From: Salinicoccus sesuvii
Lineage (GTDB): Bacteria > Bacillota > Bacilli > Staphylococcales > Salinicoccaceae
DNA length: 64,000 bases
Reading direction: 5' to 3'
Assembly (NCBI RefSeq): GCF_042648145.1
Contig: NZ_JBHRWV010000007.1
Span: 248,001-312,000 of the forward strand
Below, in pieces: positions 50,797 through 60,872 of the stretch. The first letter of the stretch is position 1, and the number at the start of each line of letters is the position of its first letter. A program made the position numbers and the translations under genes. Under the pieces are notes generated by a model. The model saw only the letters and a list, made by a program, of their open reading frames with translations. It was not told the origin of the DNA and made no database searches.

Positions 50797-52686
50797 TTGA
50801 AAGTAAAAATTAATAAGCGATTTATCATTGCAATTCCAATTGTCACCTTGCTTATGTCTTTGTTGCCTGTTTATACAGTACCTGTAGCTTCTGCCAATGA
50901 AGGCAATGTTTATAAATCCCTCAATTGGCTTCAGAAACAAACCGATCCCCCCTCTTATCCGGTACAGTTGTCACTTGCGCAAAATTATAGTTACGATTAC
51001 ACGGGACACGTTACAGGCACTGTTGATCTATCTTCTTTGCCTAATTATATGTCAGAGGATGTCCCGCTCATACGGACTAATCAGAACTACAGTACTGGCT
51101 ATAAAGGGAAAATAAGTGGTGTTTGGGCGAATGTCGAGTTACCAGAAAACTATTCGGTCATCGTCTACGATAAGACGGATATAGATTATGAGATCGCCAG
51201 AGTCGGACTGAAGAGCGATGGCACTTGGAACACAGGAAAGTTGAGAATCAATGGTAAGCCTACTATTGTGCTTGTTGACTCTGAAGACAATATCATCGCA
51301 TACGCAAATTCAAATCCTAAGGAACAAATCATCAATGAATATGAAGTATGGATCTACTCAGTATCGGATATGCCATACATTCAGGCAAAAGTTCCAATTG
51401 AGATGAACGGGAACTTCTCAACCGAAACGCTATCGAATAACTGGGAAAATGGTGTTTTCTATGGTGTCAATGCAGGTGAAAAGATTGCGAGAGTTGTTCG
51501 GGTTGCAGATGAAAAAGTATTCGGAACAACGGCACTGCCTAAATACCAATTGATCCGCTCCTATCACGTGCCGTTGGATGACCCCGACAATACAGCGGGC
51601 ATAGACAGCAGAAGCTGGATCTACGATGATGCTTTGGCGGTCATGGCCTTTTCCATGTCAGGAGACTATGGCAGAGCATCTGGCATACTCTCTTCACTCA
51701 CACAGTTGCAGAATCCAGATGGCTCTCTCGCCTTTTCCTATGATATCTACTCCGGCCCGTCGGATACGACAAAAAGAAGTGGTTCAATCGCATGGGTCGG
51801 AGACGCTGTTGTTAAATACGAAGAGACTTTCGGAGATGCTTCTTACAGGGGACTGGCGACTCGTATTGCCGATTACTTGCTGAAGCAGCAGGATCCCACA
51901 ACAGGAAGCATCAGGGGCGGCCCAGACGTTGGGTGGTATTCCACCGAGCACAACATCGATGCCTACTTCTTTTTCAGAAATCTTGGTTATCTTACTGGAA
52001 ATGAAAACTATATGAACACGGCAAATGAAATACAAAATGCTTTATTGATTCATCATTGGAACCACGATGAAGAGCGATTTAATCAGGGAATCGGTGATCC
52101 ATCCGCTGCACTGGACACCAATTCGTGGGGCGCAATATTCCTTGAAGCGATAGGACGATTTGATCTATCCGAAACAGCTACAGCTTATCTCGATCGGTTT
52201 GAAGTCAACAATGCATCCATGCGACTCAGTGGAGATGCGAATTCATATAATATGTCTTATCAGACTTCTGCTCCACTTTTCGGCTATAAGCCTTATGGTG
52301 CAGGGTATCCCGGTGCTCCGGATGTCGTCTGGACAGAAGGCACCTGGGGCGTCATCAACCTATTCATGCGACAAGGGAAGGATACGAGTCATCTAGTAAA
52401 TTCAATGTTCGCCATGCAGAATGCGGACCCGGAAGGCGGCTTGGCCTATACCAATCAAGGTTATGCCCCTCTCCCTTATAAACTACATGTATGGCCTGCC
52501 GTAGCCTCCACCGCATGGCAGTATATTACTTTAATGGACCCTCGAGGTATATGGGATGAAGATAGAGAAATTGGAACAGCAGGCGCTGCCGATGTGCCTG
52601 AAGAGGAAGAATTAGGGACAGCAAAAGAAACACCTGTTGAACTCCCTGATAACCCGACATTTTATAATTCTACTGACGGAAGATAG
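50797..52686 (+). CDS. Secreted protein with alpha-toroid (glycoside hydrolase/cyclase-like) domain
   Basis: The 629-residue protein has a signal peptide (KVKINKRFIIAIPIVTLLMSLLPVYTVPVASA, cut near residue 33). A beta-rich region with a carbohydrate-binding look follows (about 45-270), then a helical toroid (280-570, with SRSWIYDDALAVMAFS, LQNPDGSLAFSYD, WYSTEHNIDAYFFFRNLGY, WTEGTWGVINLFMRQG). The toroid resembles glycosidase or lyase-like families. No LPXTG or anchor is present, so it is released. TTG start eight bases after GAGGAG. Substrate unknown, possibly a polysaccharide. Confidence 0.78.
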   Translation: MKVKINKRFIIAIPIVTLLMSLLPVYTVPVASANEGNVYKSLNWLQKQTDPPSYPVQLSLAQNYSYDYTGHVTGTVDLSSLPNYMSEDVPLIRTNQNYSTGYKGKISGVWANVELPENYSVIVYDKTDIDYEIARVGLKSDGTWNTGKLRINGKPTIVLVDSEDNIIAYANSNPKEQIINEYEVWIYSVSDMPYIQAKVPIEMNGNFSTETLSNNWENGVFYGVNAGEKIARVVRVADEKVFGTTALPKYQLIRSYHVPLDDPDNTAGIDSRSWIYDDALAVMAFSMSGDYGRASGILSSLTQLQNPDGSLAFSYDIYSGPSDTTKRSGSIAWVGDAVVKYEETFGDASYRGLATRIADYLLKQQDPTTGSIRGGPDVGWYSTEHNIDAYFFFRNLGYLTGNENYMNTANEIQNALLIHHWNHDEERFNQGIGDPSAALDTNSWGAIFLEAIGRFDLSETATAYLDRFEVNNASMRLSGDANSYNMSYQTSAPLFGYKPYGAGYPGAPDVVWTEGTWGVINLFMRQGKDTSHLVNSMFAMQNADPEGGLAYTNQGYAPLPYKLHVWPAVASTAWQYITLMDPRGIWDEDREIGTAGAADVPEEEELGTAKETPVELPDNPTFYNSTDGR

Positions 52687-52858
52687 TTGTGAACCATCTG
52701 CTTTTAAAGAGAAGATGAAATAACCGGATCATTGAATGAAATAAGATTAGCTAGAAATCCGCACCTAAAAATCTCCAAAACTTCATTCCGTACAGTAGAT
52801 ACGGAATTTCAATTAAACGAAAACATTGGAATGACATCTAACCCATATGTCTAAAAAA

Positions 52859-52906
52859 CGCCCTCAAAGTTTCCACTTTTTAAGTGTCTACTTTAGAGGG
52901 CATTTT
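52859..52906. terminator. Bidirectional terminator
   Basis: GCCCTCAAAGT and ACTTTAGAGGGC pair with an inner stem (CCACTTTTTAAGTG region) between convergent genes, followed by ATTTTG. Confidence 0.8.
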
Positions 52907-52932
52907 GTTTGATTAAAGATATATTCTGAGTT

Positions 52933-54132
52933 TTAGCTGAATGCCAATATCGTCTGATAATAAGCAGCCACTGGATGGTAGTCTGTTTTAGGCGGCGAGG
53001 TTTTCACATCACTATAAGGTTTATTCTCTCTGTTCAGCAGCTCATACCAACCACCATTCTTATGATCCATCAGGTGTTCTGCAGCATACTGGCAAAGCTG
53101 ATCGTAGGTATCCCAGTAAAAACCGTTATCTGTCTTTGCAGCCAGGAGAGAAGCTGCGGATATGGCTTCTGCCACCACCCAGTAGTTCTTATCGTTATTG
53201 ATGACTTCCTTTTGTGGAGAGAGCGCAAACAAAATGCCGCCATATTCGGAATCGTGCCCCAGCTCCCATCCCTTACGGAAGAGATCTTCAGATGTCTCGA
53301 GCATCCACTCTTCCGATCGATGGCGATCGAGCCACATCAGAAGTTTGCTCCACTCGAGCTGATGTCCAGGTACAAAGCCATACGGACGGAATTCAGCCTT
53401 TGTATTGCCTTTGTTGAACTCGTAGTCCGGCTGCCAGTCTGGTGTGTAGTTCTCCCAAACCATACCACCGGAACGTCCCGCCAACTTCTGCGTTACAGAC
53501 TTCGCTAGAGTATGCGCCCGATCCAGGTATTTCTCTTCGCCAGTGGCTTCATACGCTGTCAACATTGCTTCGCACAAATGCATATTCGGATTTTGTCCAC
53601 GGTATGCGGACAGTGATGTCCATTCTGCATCCCACTCATCTTTGTAGAGCGCATGGTCCGGATCCCAGAAATGTGTCTCCAGTACTTCATATACATCATC
53701 CAAAACTTCTTTTGCTTCTTCGATGCCCGCTTCATACGCAATGGCTGAAGCAAGCAGCGTAAATGCATGCCCGTAAGCCATCTTTGAATCATTCTCTACT
53801 TCGGCTCCATTGAGTTCAAAGAAGTAGCCGTTATTTATGTGATCCTGATGGTGTTCCTTTAGAAAACGTATGCCGTGTCTTGCTGATTCAAGGCACCACT
53901 CAGGTCCGCCGAGCATGGCCCCAACACTGAAAATATAAATATAGCGATTTGTCGCCACCAGATGTTTCGTCGACGTATCGTTAATTGAACCGTCATTTAG
54001 GAATCCGTTGATGTATCCTCCCTTATCGTGGTCTATGCAAGCGGGATAATAGAAATTGAGAATCTTGAATATCTGTGCCTTAAGTTCTGCTTCGTCTCTA
54101 AAATTTATAGATTTATACTCTGATTGCTCCAT
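52933..54132 (-). CDS. AGE family epimerase/isomerase
   Basis: The 399-residue protein is a member of the N-acylglucosamine 2-epimerase/mannose isomerase (YihS-like) family with an alpha6/alpha6 barrel. Catalytic-type histidines and acids lie in AYGHAFTLLASA, MHLCEAMLTAYE, FVPGHQLEWSKLL and DYHPVAAYYQ. It interconverts keto and aldo sugars such as mannose and fructose; the exact sugar is not fixed by sequence. The start MEQSEYKS follows GGAGGAG. Confidence 0.87.
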   Translation of the reverse strand: MEQSEYKSINFRDEAELKAQIFKILNFYYPACIDHDKGGYINGFLNDGSINDTSTKHLVATNRYIYIFSVGAMLGGPEWCLESARHGIRFLKEHHQDHINNGYFFELNGAEVENDSKMAYGHAFTLLASAIAYEAGIEEAKEVLDDVYEVLETHFWDPDHALYKDEWDAEWTSLSAYRGQNPNMHLCEAMLTAYEATGEEKYLDRAHTLAKSVTQKLAGRSGGMVWENYTPDWQPDYEFNKGNTKAEFRPYGFVPGHQLEWSKLLMWLDRHRSEEWMLETSEDLFRKGWELGHDSEYGGILFALSPQKEVINNDKNYWVVAEAISAASLLAAKTDNGFYWDTYDQLCQYAAEHLMDHKNGGWYELLNRENKPYSDVKTSPPKTDYHPVAAYYQTILAFS

Positions 54133-54160
54133 ATGGATCTCCTCCAAAAAAATGATAAAA

Positions 54161-54197
54161 CCTGCATAAAAGTGATTGCTCCACTTTTATGCAGGTG
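54161..54197 (-). terminator. Terminator of the SDR gene
   Basis: ACCTGCATAAAAGTG and CACTTTTATGCAGGT are perfect 15-bp arms; the minus strand continues TTTATCATTTTTTT. Confidence 0.85.
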
Positions 54198-54218
54198 TAC
54201 TTATATTACTTATACTGA

Positions 54219-55097
54219 TTATGAGGATGTGTACATGCCACCGTTAATGTGGATGAACTGCCCAGTCATATAGGCAGATCCTTCAGACGCCAACAAGACG
54301 TATGGTTCAACGTGATCTGCTGGCTGACCCGGACGTCCGAGTGGCGAGGATACACCGAAGGACTCCTGCATATCTTCAGGCAGCGTCGCTGGAATCAGTG
54401 GCGTCCAGATTGGACCTGGTGCTACGCCATTTACACGGATGCCTTTGCTTGCAAGTTCCAATGCTACTGAACGCACAAATGCGACTATGGCACCTTTAGT
54501 AGATGTGTAATCTATCAGTGATGGATTACCGACATACGCATTGATGGAAGACGTATAAATCAGAGTGTCGCCTGACTGCATATGCGGAATCGCTGCTTTT
54601 GTGAAATGCACCATCGCGAAGAAGTTGACGTCAAATGTACGTTTCAACTGTTCTGCACTGATGTCGACGACGCTCTCTCTTACTTCTTGACGGGCGGCAT
54701 TGTTGACTAGGATATTAAGCTTGCCGTGCTTTTCGACGACTTCTTCTACAACATTGAAACAGAATGATTCATCAGCAATGTCACCGGCATGTAGTGTGCA
54801 TGTAACACCTTCTTGCTCGATGCGCTCTTTAGTCTTCTCAGCGTCTTCATGTTCATCAAGATAGGCGATTGCAACATGGGCGCCCTCTTTCGCATAACCA
54901 ATTGCGACCGCTCTACCAATACCACTATCTCCGCCTGTAATCAATGCGACTTTATCTTTCAGCTTGCCGGACCCAACATGACTTTCGAGCTCATAGACGG
55001 GCTCCGGTGTCATTTCGCTTTCTACTCCTGGTTGCTTTTCCTGAGTCTGTGGTTCTACACCGTCAGACATCAACGTCTGCTTATCAAGTTCACTCAT
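54219..55097 (-). CDS. Short-chain dehydrogenase (general stress/YghA-like)
   Basis: The 292-residue SDR has an N-terminal extension of 45 residues (PQTQEKQPGVESEMTPEP) followed by ITGGDSGIGRAVAIGYAKEG, NNAAR, SSINAY, catalytic Tyr-Lys in YTSTKGA and GVAPGPIWTPL. This layout is that of Bacillus GspB39/YhdF and E. coli YghA, stress-induced aldehyde or glucose-type dehydrogenases. Ribosome site AGGAGG. Confidence 0.88.
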   Translation of the reverse strand: MSELDKQTLMSDGVEPQTQEKQPGVESEMTPEPVYELESHVGSGKLKDKVALITGGDSGIGRAVAIGYAKEGAHVAIAYLDEHEDAEKTKERIEQEGVTCTLHAGDIADESFCFNVVEEVVEKHGKLNILVNNAARQEVRESVVDISAEQLKRTFDVNFFAMVHFTKAAIPHMQSGDTLIYTSSINAYVGNPSLIDYTSTKGAIVAFVRSVALELASKGIRVNGVAPGPIWTPLIPATLPEDMQESFGVSSPLGRPGQPADHVEPYVLLASEGSAYMTGQFIHINGGMYTSS

Positions 55098-55218
55098 TTG
55101 AATGCCTCCTACATATTTTTAACTTATCTTATACCTACCACATCATCATAAAGCTAAACCTGTGTTATTTAATTGTTGTTTTACTTTATAATGGAAAGAG
55201 ACGAAAGGAGCTAAAACT

Positions 55219-55716
55219 ATGAAGATTAGAGAATTACAAGAAATACATAATGATCAGGCGGCACTATCAAGGCTTTTCCAAGCTGTTGTTGCCACCGGGG
55301 CACCGATGAACTACTATCATCCGATGCATTATGAGACGGCAATGAACTACTGGGCCGGTGTACTATCCGATTATAATCGTTTATTCGTTGCGGTATTGGA
55401 TGGTGAAATTGTAGGAACTGTCCAACTTCATTTAAGCGATAAAGAGAATGGACAGCATCGTGCGGAGATAGCCAAGCTGATGACACATCCTAAAGCACAG
55501 AGAAAAGGTGTTGCCAGATCACTATTAAGACACGCGGAACAAGCGGCTATAGAAGAACAGAGATGGTTGCTTATGCTGGACACTGAAAAAGAAGGTCCCG
55601 CAAATGCTTTGTACTTATCAGAAGGTTACCAACTCGTGGGTGAAGTGCCTGCTTATTCACAGGATGCCTTCGGTGAGTATAAGGACGGGCACGTCTACTA
55701 CAAGCTTCTGAGGTAA
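55219..55716 (+). CDS. GNAT acetyltransferase
   Basis: The 165-residue protein shows the classic GNAT core, EIAKLMTHPKAQRKGVARSLLRHAEQAA, then LDTEKEGPANALYLSEGYQLVGEVPAYSQD. The closing sequence is like acetyltransferases acting on small amines or antibiotics, but no substrate can be named. Ribosome site AAAGGAG; divergent from the SDR gene. Confidence 0.87.
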   Translation: MKIRELQEIHNDQAALSRLFQAVVATGAPMNYYHPMHYETAMNYWAGVLSDYNRLFVAVLDGEIVGTVQLHLSDKENGQHRAEIAKLMTHPKAQRKGVARSLLRHAEQAAIEEQRWLLMLDTEKEGPANALYLSEGYQLVGEVPAYSQDAFGEYKDGHVYYKLLR

Positions 55717-55861
55717 AATAGAATGGCGGTGGATTACTTTGGTACAATTGCCTGCCTACAAGACGATTACTCAGAACTTTATAGAGTATGTTTAAATCAC
55801 TAACGTAGTAATGAATGCTTTTTATGAAAATATCTATATATAAACTTTATGCTAATAATTA

Positions 55862-56245
55862 CTAAAAGAATATACATTGGATAGTAATGGACCCAAAAAC
55901 TAGTAGAAGTCCTGTTACTGGTGGCGAGACATCTTGGTGTTGCACCATCGGAAAAAAAGTTCTAATTAAGAAGGTGTGGGCGAAATAAAAAGGGAGCCAT
56001 AAAATTACTGAGAAGTATATTTGCCAATCTAGTACTCTACTAAAGTAAACTGTGAGCAGAATACACAAAATTGGTGATATTAAAATCGTAATATAAAGAA
56101 ACTCATTATAAGTGCTTCCGTCCATATCTAATACTCTTGGTATTCTGTAGCTATTCAGTAGTAGTTGAGCACTTAACGTAAATATAATGCTTAATAACAG
56201 ACTGTATAAAAGCAAGTTTAACAATTTAATATCGAAAACTCCCAA
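55862..56245 (-). CDS. Small membrane protein, four helices
   Basis: About 127 residues with four hydrophobic segments (LLLYSLLLSIIFTLSAQLLL, FLYITILISPILCILLTVYF, IYFSVILWLPFYFAHTFLI, VTGLLLVFGSITIQCIFF). The start is uncertain: the TTG at 56245 has no clear ribosome site, while GGGAG within codons 1-3 may serve a start a few codons in. No family recognised. Confidence 0.5.
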   Translation of the reverse strand: MGVFDIKLLNLLLYSLLLSIIFTLSAQLLLNSYRIPRVLDMDGSTYNEFLYITILISPILCILLTVYFSRVLDWQIYFSVILWLPFYFAHTFLIRTFFPMVQHQDVSPPVTGLLLVFGSITIQCIFF

Positions 56246-56419
56246 CTTAAAAATATAAAAATCTAAACTCTATATTAAAACTTCTATTTACAAGTAAAGC
56301 GAAGTAAAACATTAACCATACTCAAGATAACAATATCAATATCTTATACAGTTAACAATTATTGCAGGACTAATAAGCTAAACATTCGTGCTCATCCATG
56401 AACTTAAAGGAGTTTCCAA

Positions 56420-56650
56420 AGGTAGACGATGGTTCAATAGTTCAATAGTTCACTTAGTATGTAATCTCTTCTTACAGCGATGAATCCAATTAATTCATTA
56501 TGAACGGTTTTAACCAACTCCTTGGCCAGTCAATCATTCTAGGCAAACCCTAGGAATCTTCAATCAATCCCCTCTGGACTCTCGTGATAAACAAAGTAGG
56601 CGGACAAATTGTTCCGATTGTTCTTCCATTTCCAGTTGAAGAATTTATCT
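56420..56650 (-). pseudogene. Decayed protein-like remnant
   Basis: Minus-strand pieces LQLEMEEQSEQFVRLLCLSR and KELVKTVHNELIGFIAVRRD lie in different frames with stops between. The second looks like a piece of an acetyltransferase core. The 510-bp gap has no intact gene. Confidence 0.35.
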
Positions 56651-56756
56651 TCACTGCTCAAGATATACAATTAATTATTTAGAACTCCCTTCTAGTGGGT
56701 AATATTAAATATGCATTTTGAATTTAGATATTATTCGTCTATGAAGGAGTTTTATC

Positions 56757-57551
56757 ATGCCTCAAAATAAATTTGTAATGATCACTGGATCCACTTCTGG
56801 TATCGGCTTTGAACTGGCAAAACTATTCGCAAAAGACAATTACGATGTAGCGATGTCTGGTTCTAGTGAAAAAATCTATGAGTCTGCTAAAGAAATCGAG
56901 GAGCTGGGTGTCGAAGCCTATCCGTTTCAGGCTGACGCATCTACTTATGAAGGGGTCGAAGCATTCTGGAAGTTTGTAGAGGGTAAAAACCGTAAGCTAC
57001 ATGCTGCTGTATTGAATGTCGGTGTCAGCCTTGGTGGTGCATTTATGGATAATGATCTCGAAGAAGAATTGAAACTTATCGATATCAATATCTCAGGTAC
57101 TGTTCACACTGCCAAGAGAGTAGTGAATCATATGGTCCCAAATGGTGAGGGGAACATTCTTATAGTTTCGTCTCTGTCAGCCACATTGCCTACACCATAT
57201 GAAACAGTCTATGGTCCGTCAAAAGCATTTGGTTTTATGTTTGCAGAAGCACTCAGAGAGGAACTTAAAGATACCGGCGTCAATGTAACAGCTATGCTTC
57301 CTGGTGCGACGAATACTGACTTTCACCACAATGCGGGGATGGATTCCACGTATTTTGGTGACGACAGCATTAAGAATGAAAAAACAGAAGTTGCGAAGCA
57401 AGGCTACGATGCGTTGATGAATGGACTCGACCACATCATCTGTGGTGATGAAGAAACAAAGCAGCAAGCAGAGGAAAATAAGAGAACACCTGAGCCTGTA
57501 AAAGCAGCGAATCATGCCAAAAAGGCCAAACCTCAGGAACAAGGAGATTAA
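56757..57551 (+). CDS. Short-chain dehydrogenase
   Basis: The 264-residue SDR has TGSTSGIGFELAKLFA, SSLSATLPTP and catalytic Tyr-Lys in YGPSKAFG. The usual NNAG reads LNVGVS. The C-terminus is an extended, charged tail (EENKRTPEPVKAANHAKKAKP). It is followed within five bases by an aldo/keto reductase, forming a two-gene operon for carbonyl reduction. Ribosome site GAAGGAG. Confidence 0.87.
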   Translation: MPQNKFVMITGSTSGIGFELAKLFAKDNYDVAMSGSSEKIYESAKEIEELGVEAYPFQADASTYEGVEAFWKFVEGKNRKLHAAVLNVGVSLGGAFMDNDLEEELKLIDINISGTVHTAKRVVNHMVPNGEGNILIVSSLSATLPTPYETVYGPSKAFGFMFAEALREELKDTGVNVTAMLPGATNTDFHHNAGMDSTYFGDDSIKNEKTEVAKQGYDALMNGLDHIICGDEETKQQAEENKRTPEPVKAANHAKKAKPQEQGD

Positions 57552-57555
57552 ATAT

Positions 57556-58395
57556 ATGAATACAGTTGAATTTCATAATGGAAACACCATGCCACAAATC
57601 GGACTTGGCGTATTTAGAGTAGAAGACGGAGAAGGATGTAAAGATGCGGTCGCCCATGCTATTATCAACGGTTACCGCAGTATTGATACAGCGATGATAT
57701 ACAAAAACGAAGAAAGTGTCGGTGAAGGCATCAAGGAAGGTATGAAACATGCAGATATAGAGCGTTCCGACCTCTTTATCACTTCCAAGCTATGGTTGGA
57801 TGACTTTGGTCACGGCAATGTTGAAAAAGCTTACAACACGTCACTCGAGAAACTGGACCTTGACTACTTGGATCTTTATCTTATCCATTGGCCAGGTACA
57901 GATGAAGAACTGATGATTGAAACGTGGCATGAAATGGAACATCTATTTAATGATGATAAGGTAAAGAATATTGGTGTCAGTAACTTCAACATTTCGCACC
58001 TAGAGAGACTTTCCCAGAAGACAGATGTCAAACCGGTTATCAATCAGGTTGAATTCCACCCCTACCTTGTTCAAAGCGAATTGAAATTGTATCTGGAGTC
58101 CCGCAAAATCATCATGGAATCCTGGTCACCTCTGATGAACGCACAAATCCTGGAAGATGAAACCATTAAGGAAATTGCCAAAGAAGTCAACAAGACACCG
58201 GCACAGGTCGTTATCAGGTGGAATATAGAAAACGGTCTGGTCACTATCCCGAAATCTGTGACACCTGAAAGAATCGAAGAAAATATCGACGTTTTCGACT
58301 TTGCCTTAACTGATGCACAGGTGAAGCGAATCAACGCCTTGAACAAAGATCAACGTATCGGTTCGGATCCTGCCGAGTTCAACGGAAAAAAATAA
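57556..58395 (+). CDS. Aldo/keto reductase (AKR5, 2,5-diketo-gluconate reductase-like)
   Basis: The 279-residue protein starting MNTVEFHNGNTMPQIGLG has the AKR tetrad (SIDTAMIYKNE with Asp and Tyr, ITSKLW with Lys, YLIHWPG with His) and NADPH-binding IPKSVTPERIEENIDVFDF. It reduces small aldehydes and ketones. ATG 57556 follows AAGGAG; an earlier in-frame start lies within the SDR gene. Confidence 0.9.
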   Translation: MNTVEFHNGNTMPQIGLGVFRVEDGEGCKDAVAHAIINGYRSIDTAMIYKNEESVGEGIKEGMKHADIERSDLFITSKLWLDDFGHGNVEKAYNTSLEKLDLDYLDLYLIHWPGTDEELMIETWHEMEHLFNDDKVKNIGVSNFNISHLERLSQKTDVKPVINQVEFHPYLVQSELKLYLESRKIIMESWSPLMNAQILEDETIKEIAKEVNKTPAQVVIRWNIENGLVTIPKSVTPERIEENIDVFDFALTDAQVKRINALNKDQRIGSDPAEFNGKK

Positions 58396-58428
58396 AAATT
58401 TATCAATAGTGATTAAATGGACGCATAC

Positions 58429-58467
58429 TCCTGTGGCTCAGACCCCTGATCTGGCTTGCAGGAGTTT
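58429..58467 (+). terminator. Terminator of the SDR/AKR operon
   Basis: ACTCCTG pairs with CAGGAGT around a loop that contains a second short stem, followed by TTTTAATT. The stretch to 58767 shows no gene. Confidence 0.68.
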
Positions 58468-58767
58468 TTAATTATCAAGATTAAAAAAGCAAACTCGTTA
58501 TGTCAGCTTATTATGCAGTGTTCGGCTAATTATTGTTTTGTTGCCTTTACAGCCTGTATGGTATGGAAAACCATTTCCTGATCTATAATATAATCCGCTT
58601 TCTCCTGTCTACATTGCCTTGTGCCTTGCGGTATGGGCCTCACTTCTCCCCTTGCCATCCTAAAGAGGACAAATGAACGTCAAAGAAATATACGATTTAT
58701 ATTTTTTATAGTAAACTTGCTCTATCAAGAACTAAGTCGAGGAAACTCGTTGAGGAAGGAGAATGAG

Positions 58768-58935
58768 ATGGGGATTATAGAGAAGAAAACCTTGATGGGA
58801 CTAATTATTTTTCAGCTTCTGCTGATCGGGTGTCTGAACTTCATTACATTCAGACGGATTGAATTCCTAGAAAGCAAATTCACTGGACTGAAGGAAGAAT
58901 TCGATCAGCTGTACGAAGGTGACAAGAATCTATAA
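58768..58935 (+). CDS. Small single-helix membrane protein
   Basis: A 55-residue protein: short basic N-terminus, one membrane helix (LMGLIIFQLLLIGCLNFITF) and an acidic coiled-coil-like tail (RIEFLESKFTGLKEEFDQ). GAAGGAG is six bases before ATG 58768; longer frames upstream lack a site. Unknown function. Confidence 0.68.
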   Translation: MGIIEKKTLMGLIIFQLLLIGCLNFITFRRIEFLESKFTGLKEEFDQLYEGDKNL

Positions 58936-58948
58936 CTTGTGTTCAATA

Positions 58949-58996
58949 AAAAGGCCATGTACATGATATCTAATCATATCATGTACATGGCTTTTT
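58949..58996. terminator. Bidirectional terminator
   Basis: Long perfect arms (AAAAAGGCCATGTACATGAT and its complement) between convergent genes, with A-tract before and TTTTTT after. Confidence 0.88.
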
Positions 58997-59012
58997 TAAT
59001 TTACATTTAACT

Positions 59013-59636
59013 CTAATGAAGCAAATCAAAGATATTTTTTAGAATGATTACTGCAACCACCAGAATGATAATGCTTGATATTTTGTTAAGTAAGATGATA
59101 AGTCTACCACTGGTATCAATTTTTCCGACTAGTTTCCCTGTAATCGCCAGTCCGATAAACCATATCCAAGACACAGCTATCGTTGTCAGTGTGAAGGCCA
59201 ATTTATCGATTCCATCATAGGCTGTGGCACTCGTCCCAATGACACCGATGATATCCATGATGGCATGGGGGTTCAAAATGGATACAGAAAAGGCAAAGCT
59301 GATCTGTTTCAACGGACCCATTGTGCGATGGGATTCAATGTTATCTGGCCTCTCCCGCCAGAGTGACCATGACATATAAAGCAAGAATGCCAAGCCAATC
59401 GTAAACAGTACAACCTGCAGCATCGGGAAAGAAAGTAGGATGATCGATACCCCAAGGACCGCTATAGTAATCAAAAGGGTATCGCAAAAACCGGCAGTGA
59501 TGACGACAGGTAGCGTATGCTTGAAACTTTGATGATTTGCACCTTGATTGAATATAAAAACATTCTGAGCACCAAGCGGTAGAATCAGGCCCAGCGCCAA
59601 AATGAATCCATGTATGATTGCTTGAAACATTTCCAT
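59013..59636 (-). CDS. LysE/ArgO family amino acid exporter
   Basis: The 207-residue protein has six hydrophobic segments and the LysE signature LGLILPLGAQNVFIFNQGA plus SVSILNPHAIMDIIG. It exports basic or other amino acids. Ribosome site GGAGG. Alone, with no LysG-type regulator adjacent. Confidence 0.9.
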   Translation of the reverse strand: MEMFQAIIHGFILALGLILPLGAQNVFIFNQGANHQSFKHTLPVVITAGFCDTLLITIAVLGVSIILLSFPMLQVVLFTIGLAFLLYMSWSLWRERPDNIESHRTMGPLKQISFAFSVSILNPHAIMDIIGVIGTSATAYDGIDKLAFTLTTIAVSWIWFIGLAITGKLVGKIDTSGRLIILLNKISSIIILVVAVIILKNIFDLLH

Positions 59637-59669
59637 CCTCCTATAAGTGAACTATCATTTGGATAGAAA

Positions 59670-60872
59670 CTATACCTGTTGTTTGTGTTTCGTTCCGATA
59701 CCGAAAGTGAAAATCAGCAATGCGCCAATGCTGCATGTGATGATGACCAATCCCATCGGCCAAGCCACTTGCTCACCAGCCAAGCCAACTAAAGGAGAGA
59801 CCAGCGCGCCACCTATAAAGGGTAGTAGTCCAAGCAGTGCCGATGCACTACCTGCAGATTTTTTCTGATTTTGCATTCCCATAGAAAATGCTGTAGTGGA
59901 AACGAGACCGACACTGGAGACGACAAGGAAGAGCGCCAGTATAATCATAGCGAGAGGCAGATTGAGTATGATTGTAATGATCAGTCCGATGCTACCCAAA
60001 ACTGAAACCAGAACACCAATCAGAAGAATTCTGGATTCGTCCATGTAACTCGATAGTTTTCCTGCTACTTGTGCGGCGATAATAATCCCTACTCCATTTA
60101 AGGCAAAGATGAGCGAGAACTGCTGAGGCGTCACTTCATATATATTTTGAAGTACGAAGGGGGAACCGGCTATATAGGCAAACATGCTCGACAGAATCAA
60201 TGCCTGAACGAAAGCGATGCTCATGAAACTCTTGTCCTTAAACAGCACATCGAATGATTTCACTACTGCGAATACGTCCCCTTCTGAACGATTTTCAAAG
60301 TGCAATGTTTCTTTGAAAAGTAATGCGACCAGTACTAAAAGAAGCAGCCCGATTGCGCCTATAATTAGGAAGACTACCGGCCAACTGCCGAAATTTAAGA
60401 CAAACCCGCCGGATATCGGTGCTAATATTGGCGCAGCTCCATTGACGAGGGCCAATAGCGCGAACGCTTTAGTGAGTTCTTTTCCTGAAAACATATCGCG
60501 TGCTGCCGCTCTCGCAATAACGATGCCTGCGGCACCGGTGAAGCCTTGAATGAAACGTAAAGCAATGAAAATCCAAATGTTTTCTGTAAAGGCACATAAT
60601 ACCGAGACGATTGCGTAGATGGCTAGCGTATACAACAAAGGACCTTTTCTGCCTTTTATATCACTAAGCGGCCCGAATACAAGCTGCCCTATTGCGAGTC
60701 CAATCAGACAAGCCGTCAAACTCAATTGAGCGAGTGAAGCTGTCGTGTCCAAATCTGCTGTCACAATGGGCAGTGCTGGTAGATACATGTCCAAAGATAA
60801 CGGTCCGATCGCAGTGAGCATGCCGAATAGGATGATGATCCAGTACTTGGTGGCTTTTTGTTCTTGATTCAT
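59670..60872 (-). CDS. Bcr/CflA family MFS multidrug transporter
   Basis: The 400-residue 12-helix MFS protein starts with the Bcr/CflA pattern LGMLTAIGPLSLDMYLPALP, motif A FGPLSDIKGRKGPLL and LRFIQGFTGAAGIVIARAAARD. The family exports bicyclomycin, chloramphenicol or sulfonamides and also cysteine. The reverse neighbour is the LysE exporter. Confidence 0.9.
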   Translation of the reverse strand: MNQEQKATKYWIIILFGMLTAIGPLSLDMYLPALPIVTADLDTTASLAQLSLTACLIGLAIGQLVFGPLSDIKGRKGPLLYTLAIYAIVSVLCAFTENIWIFIALRFIQGFTGAAGIVIARAAARDMFSGKELTKAFALLALVNGAAPILAPISGGFVLNFGSWPVVFLIIGAIGLLLLVLVALLFKETLHFENRSEGDVFAVVKSFDVLFKDKSFMSIAFVQALILSSMFAYIAGSPFVLQNIYEVTPQQFSLIFALNGVGIIIAAQVAGKLSSYMDESRILLIGVLVSVLGSIGLIITIILNLPLAMIILALFLVVSSVGLVSTTAFSMGMQNQKKSAGSASALLGLLPFIGGALVSPLVGLAGEQVAWPMGLVIITCSIGALLIFTFGIGTKHKQQV

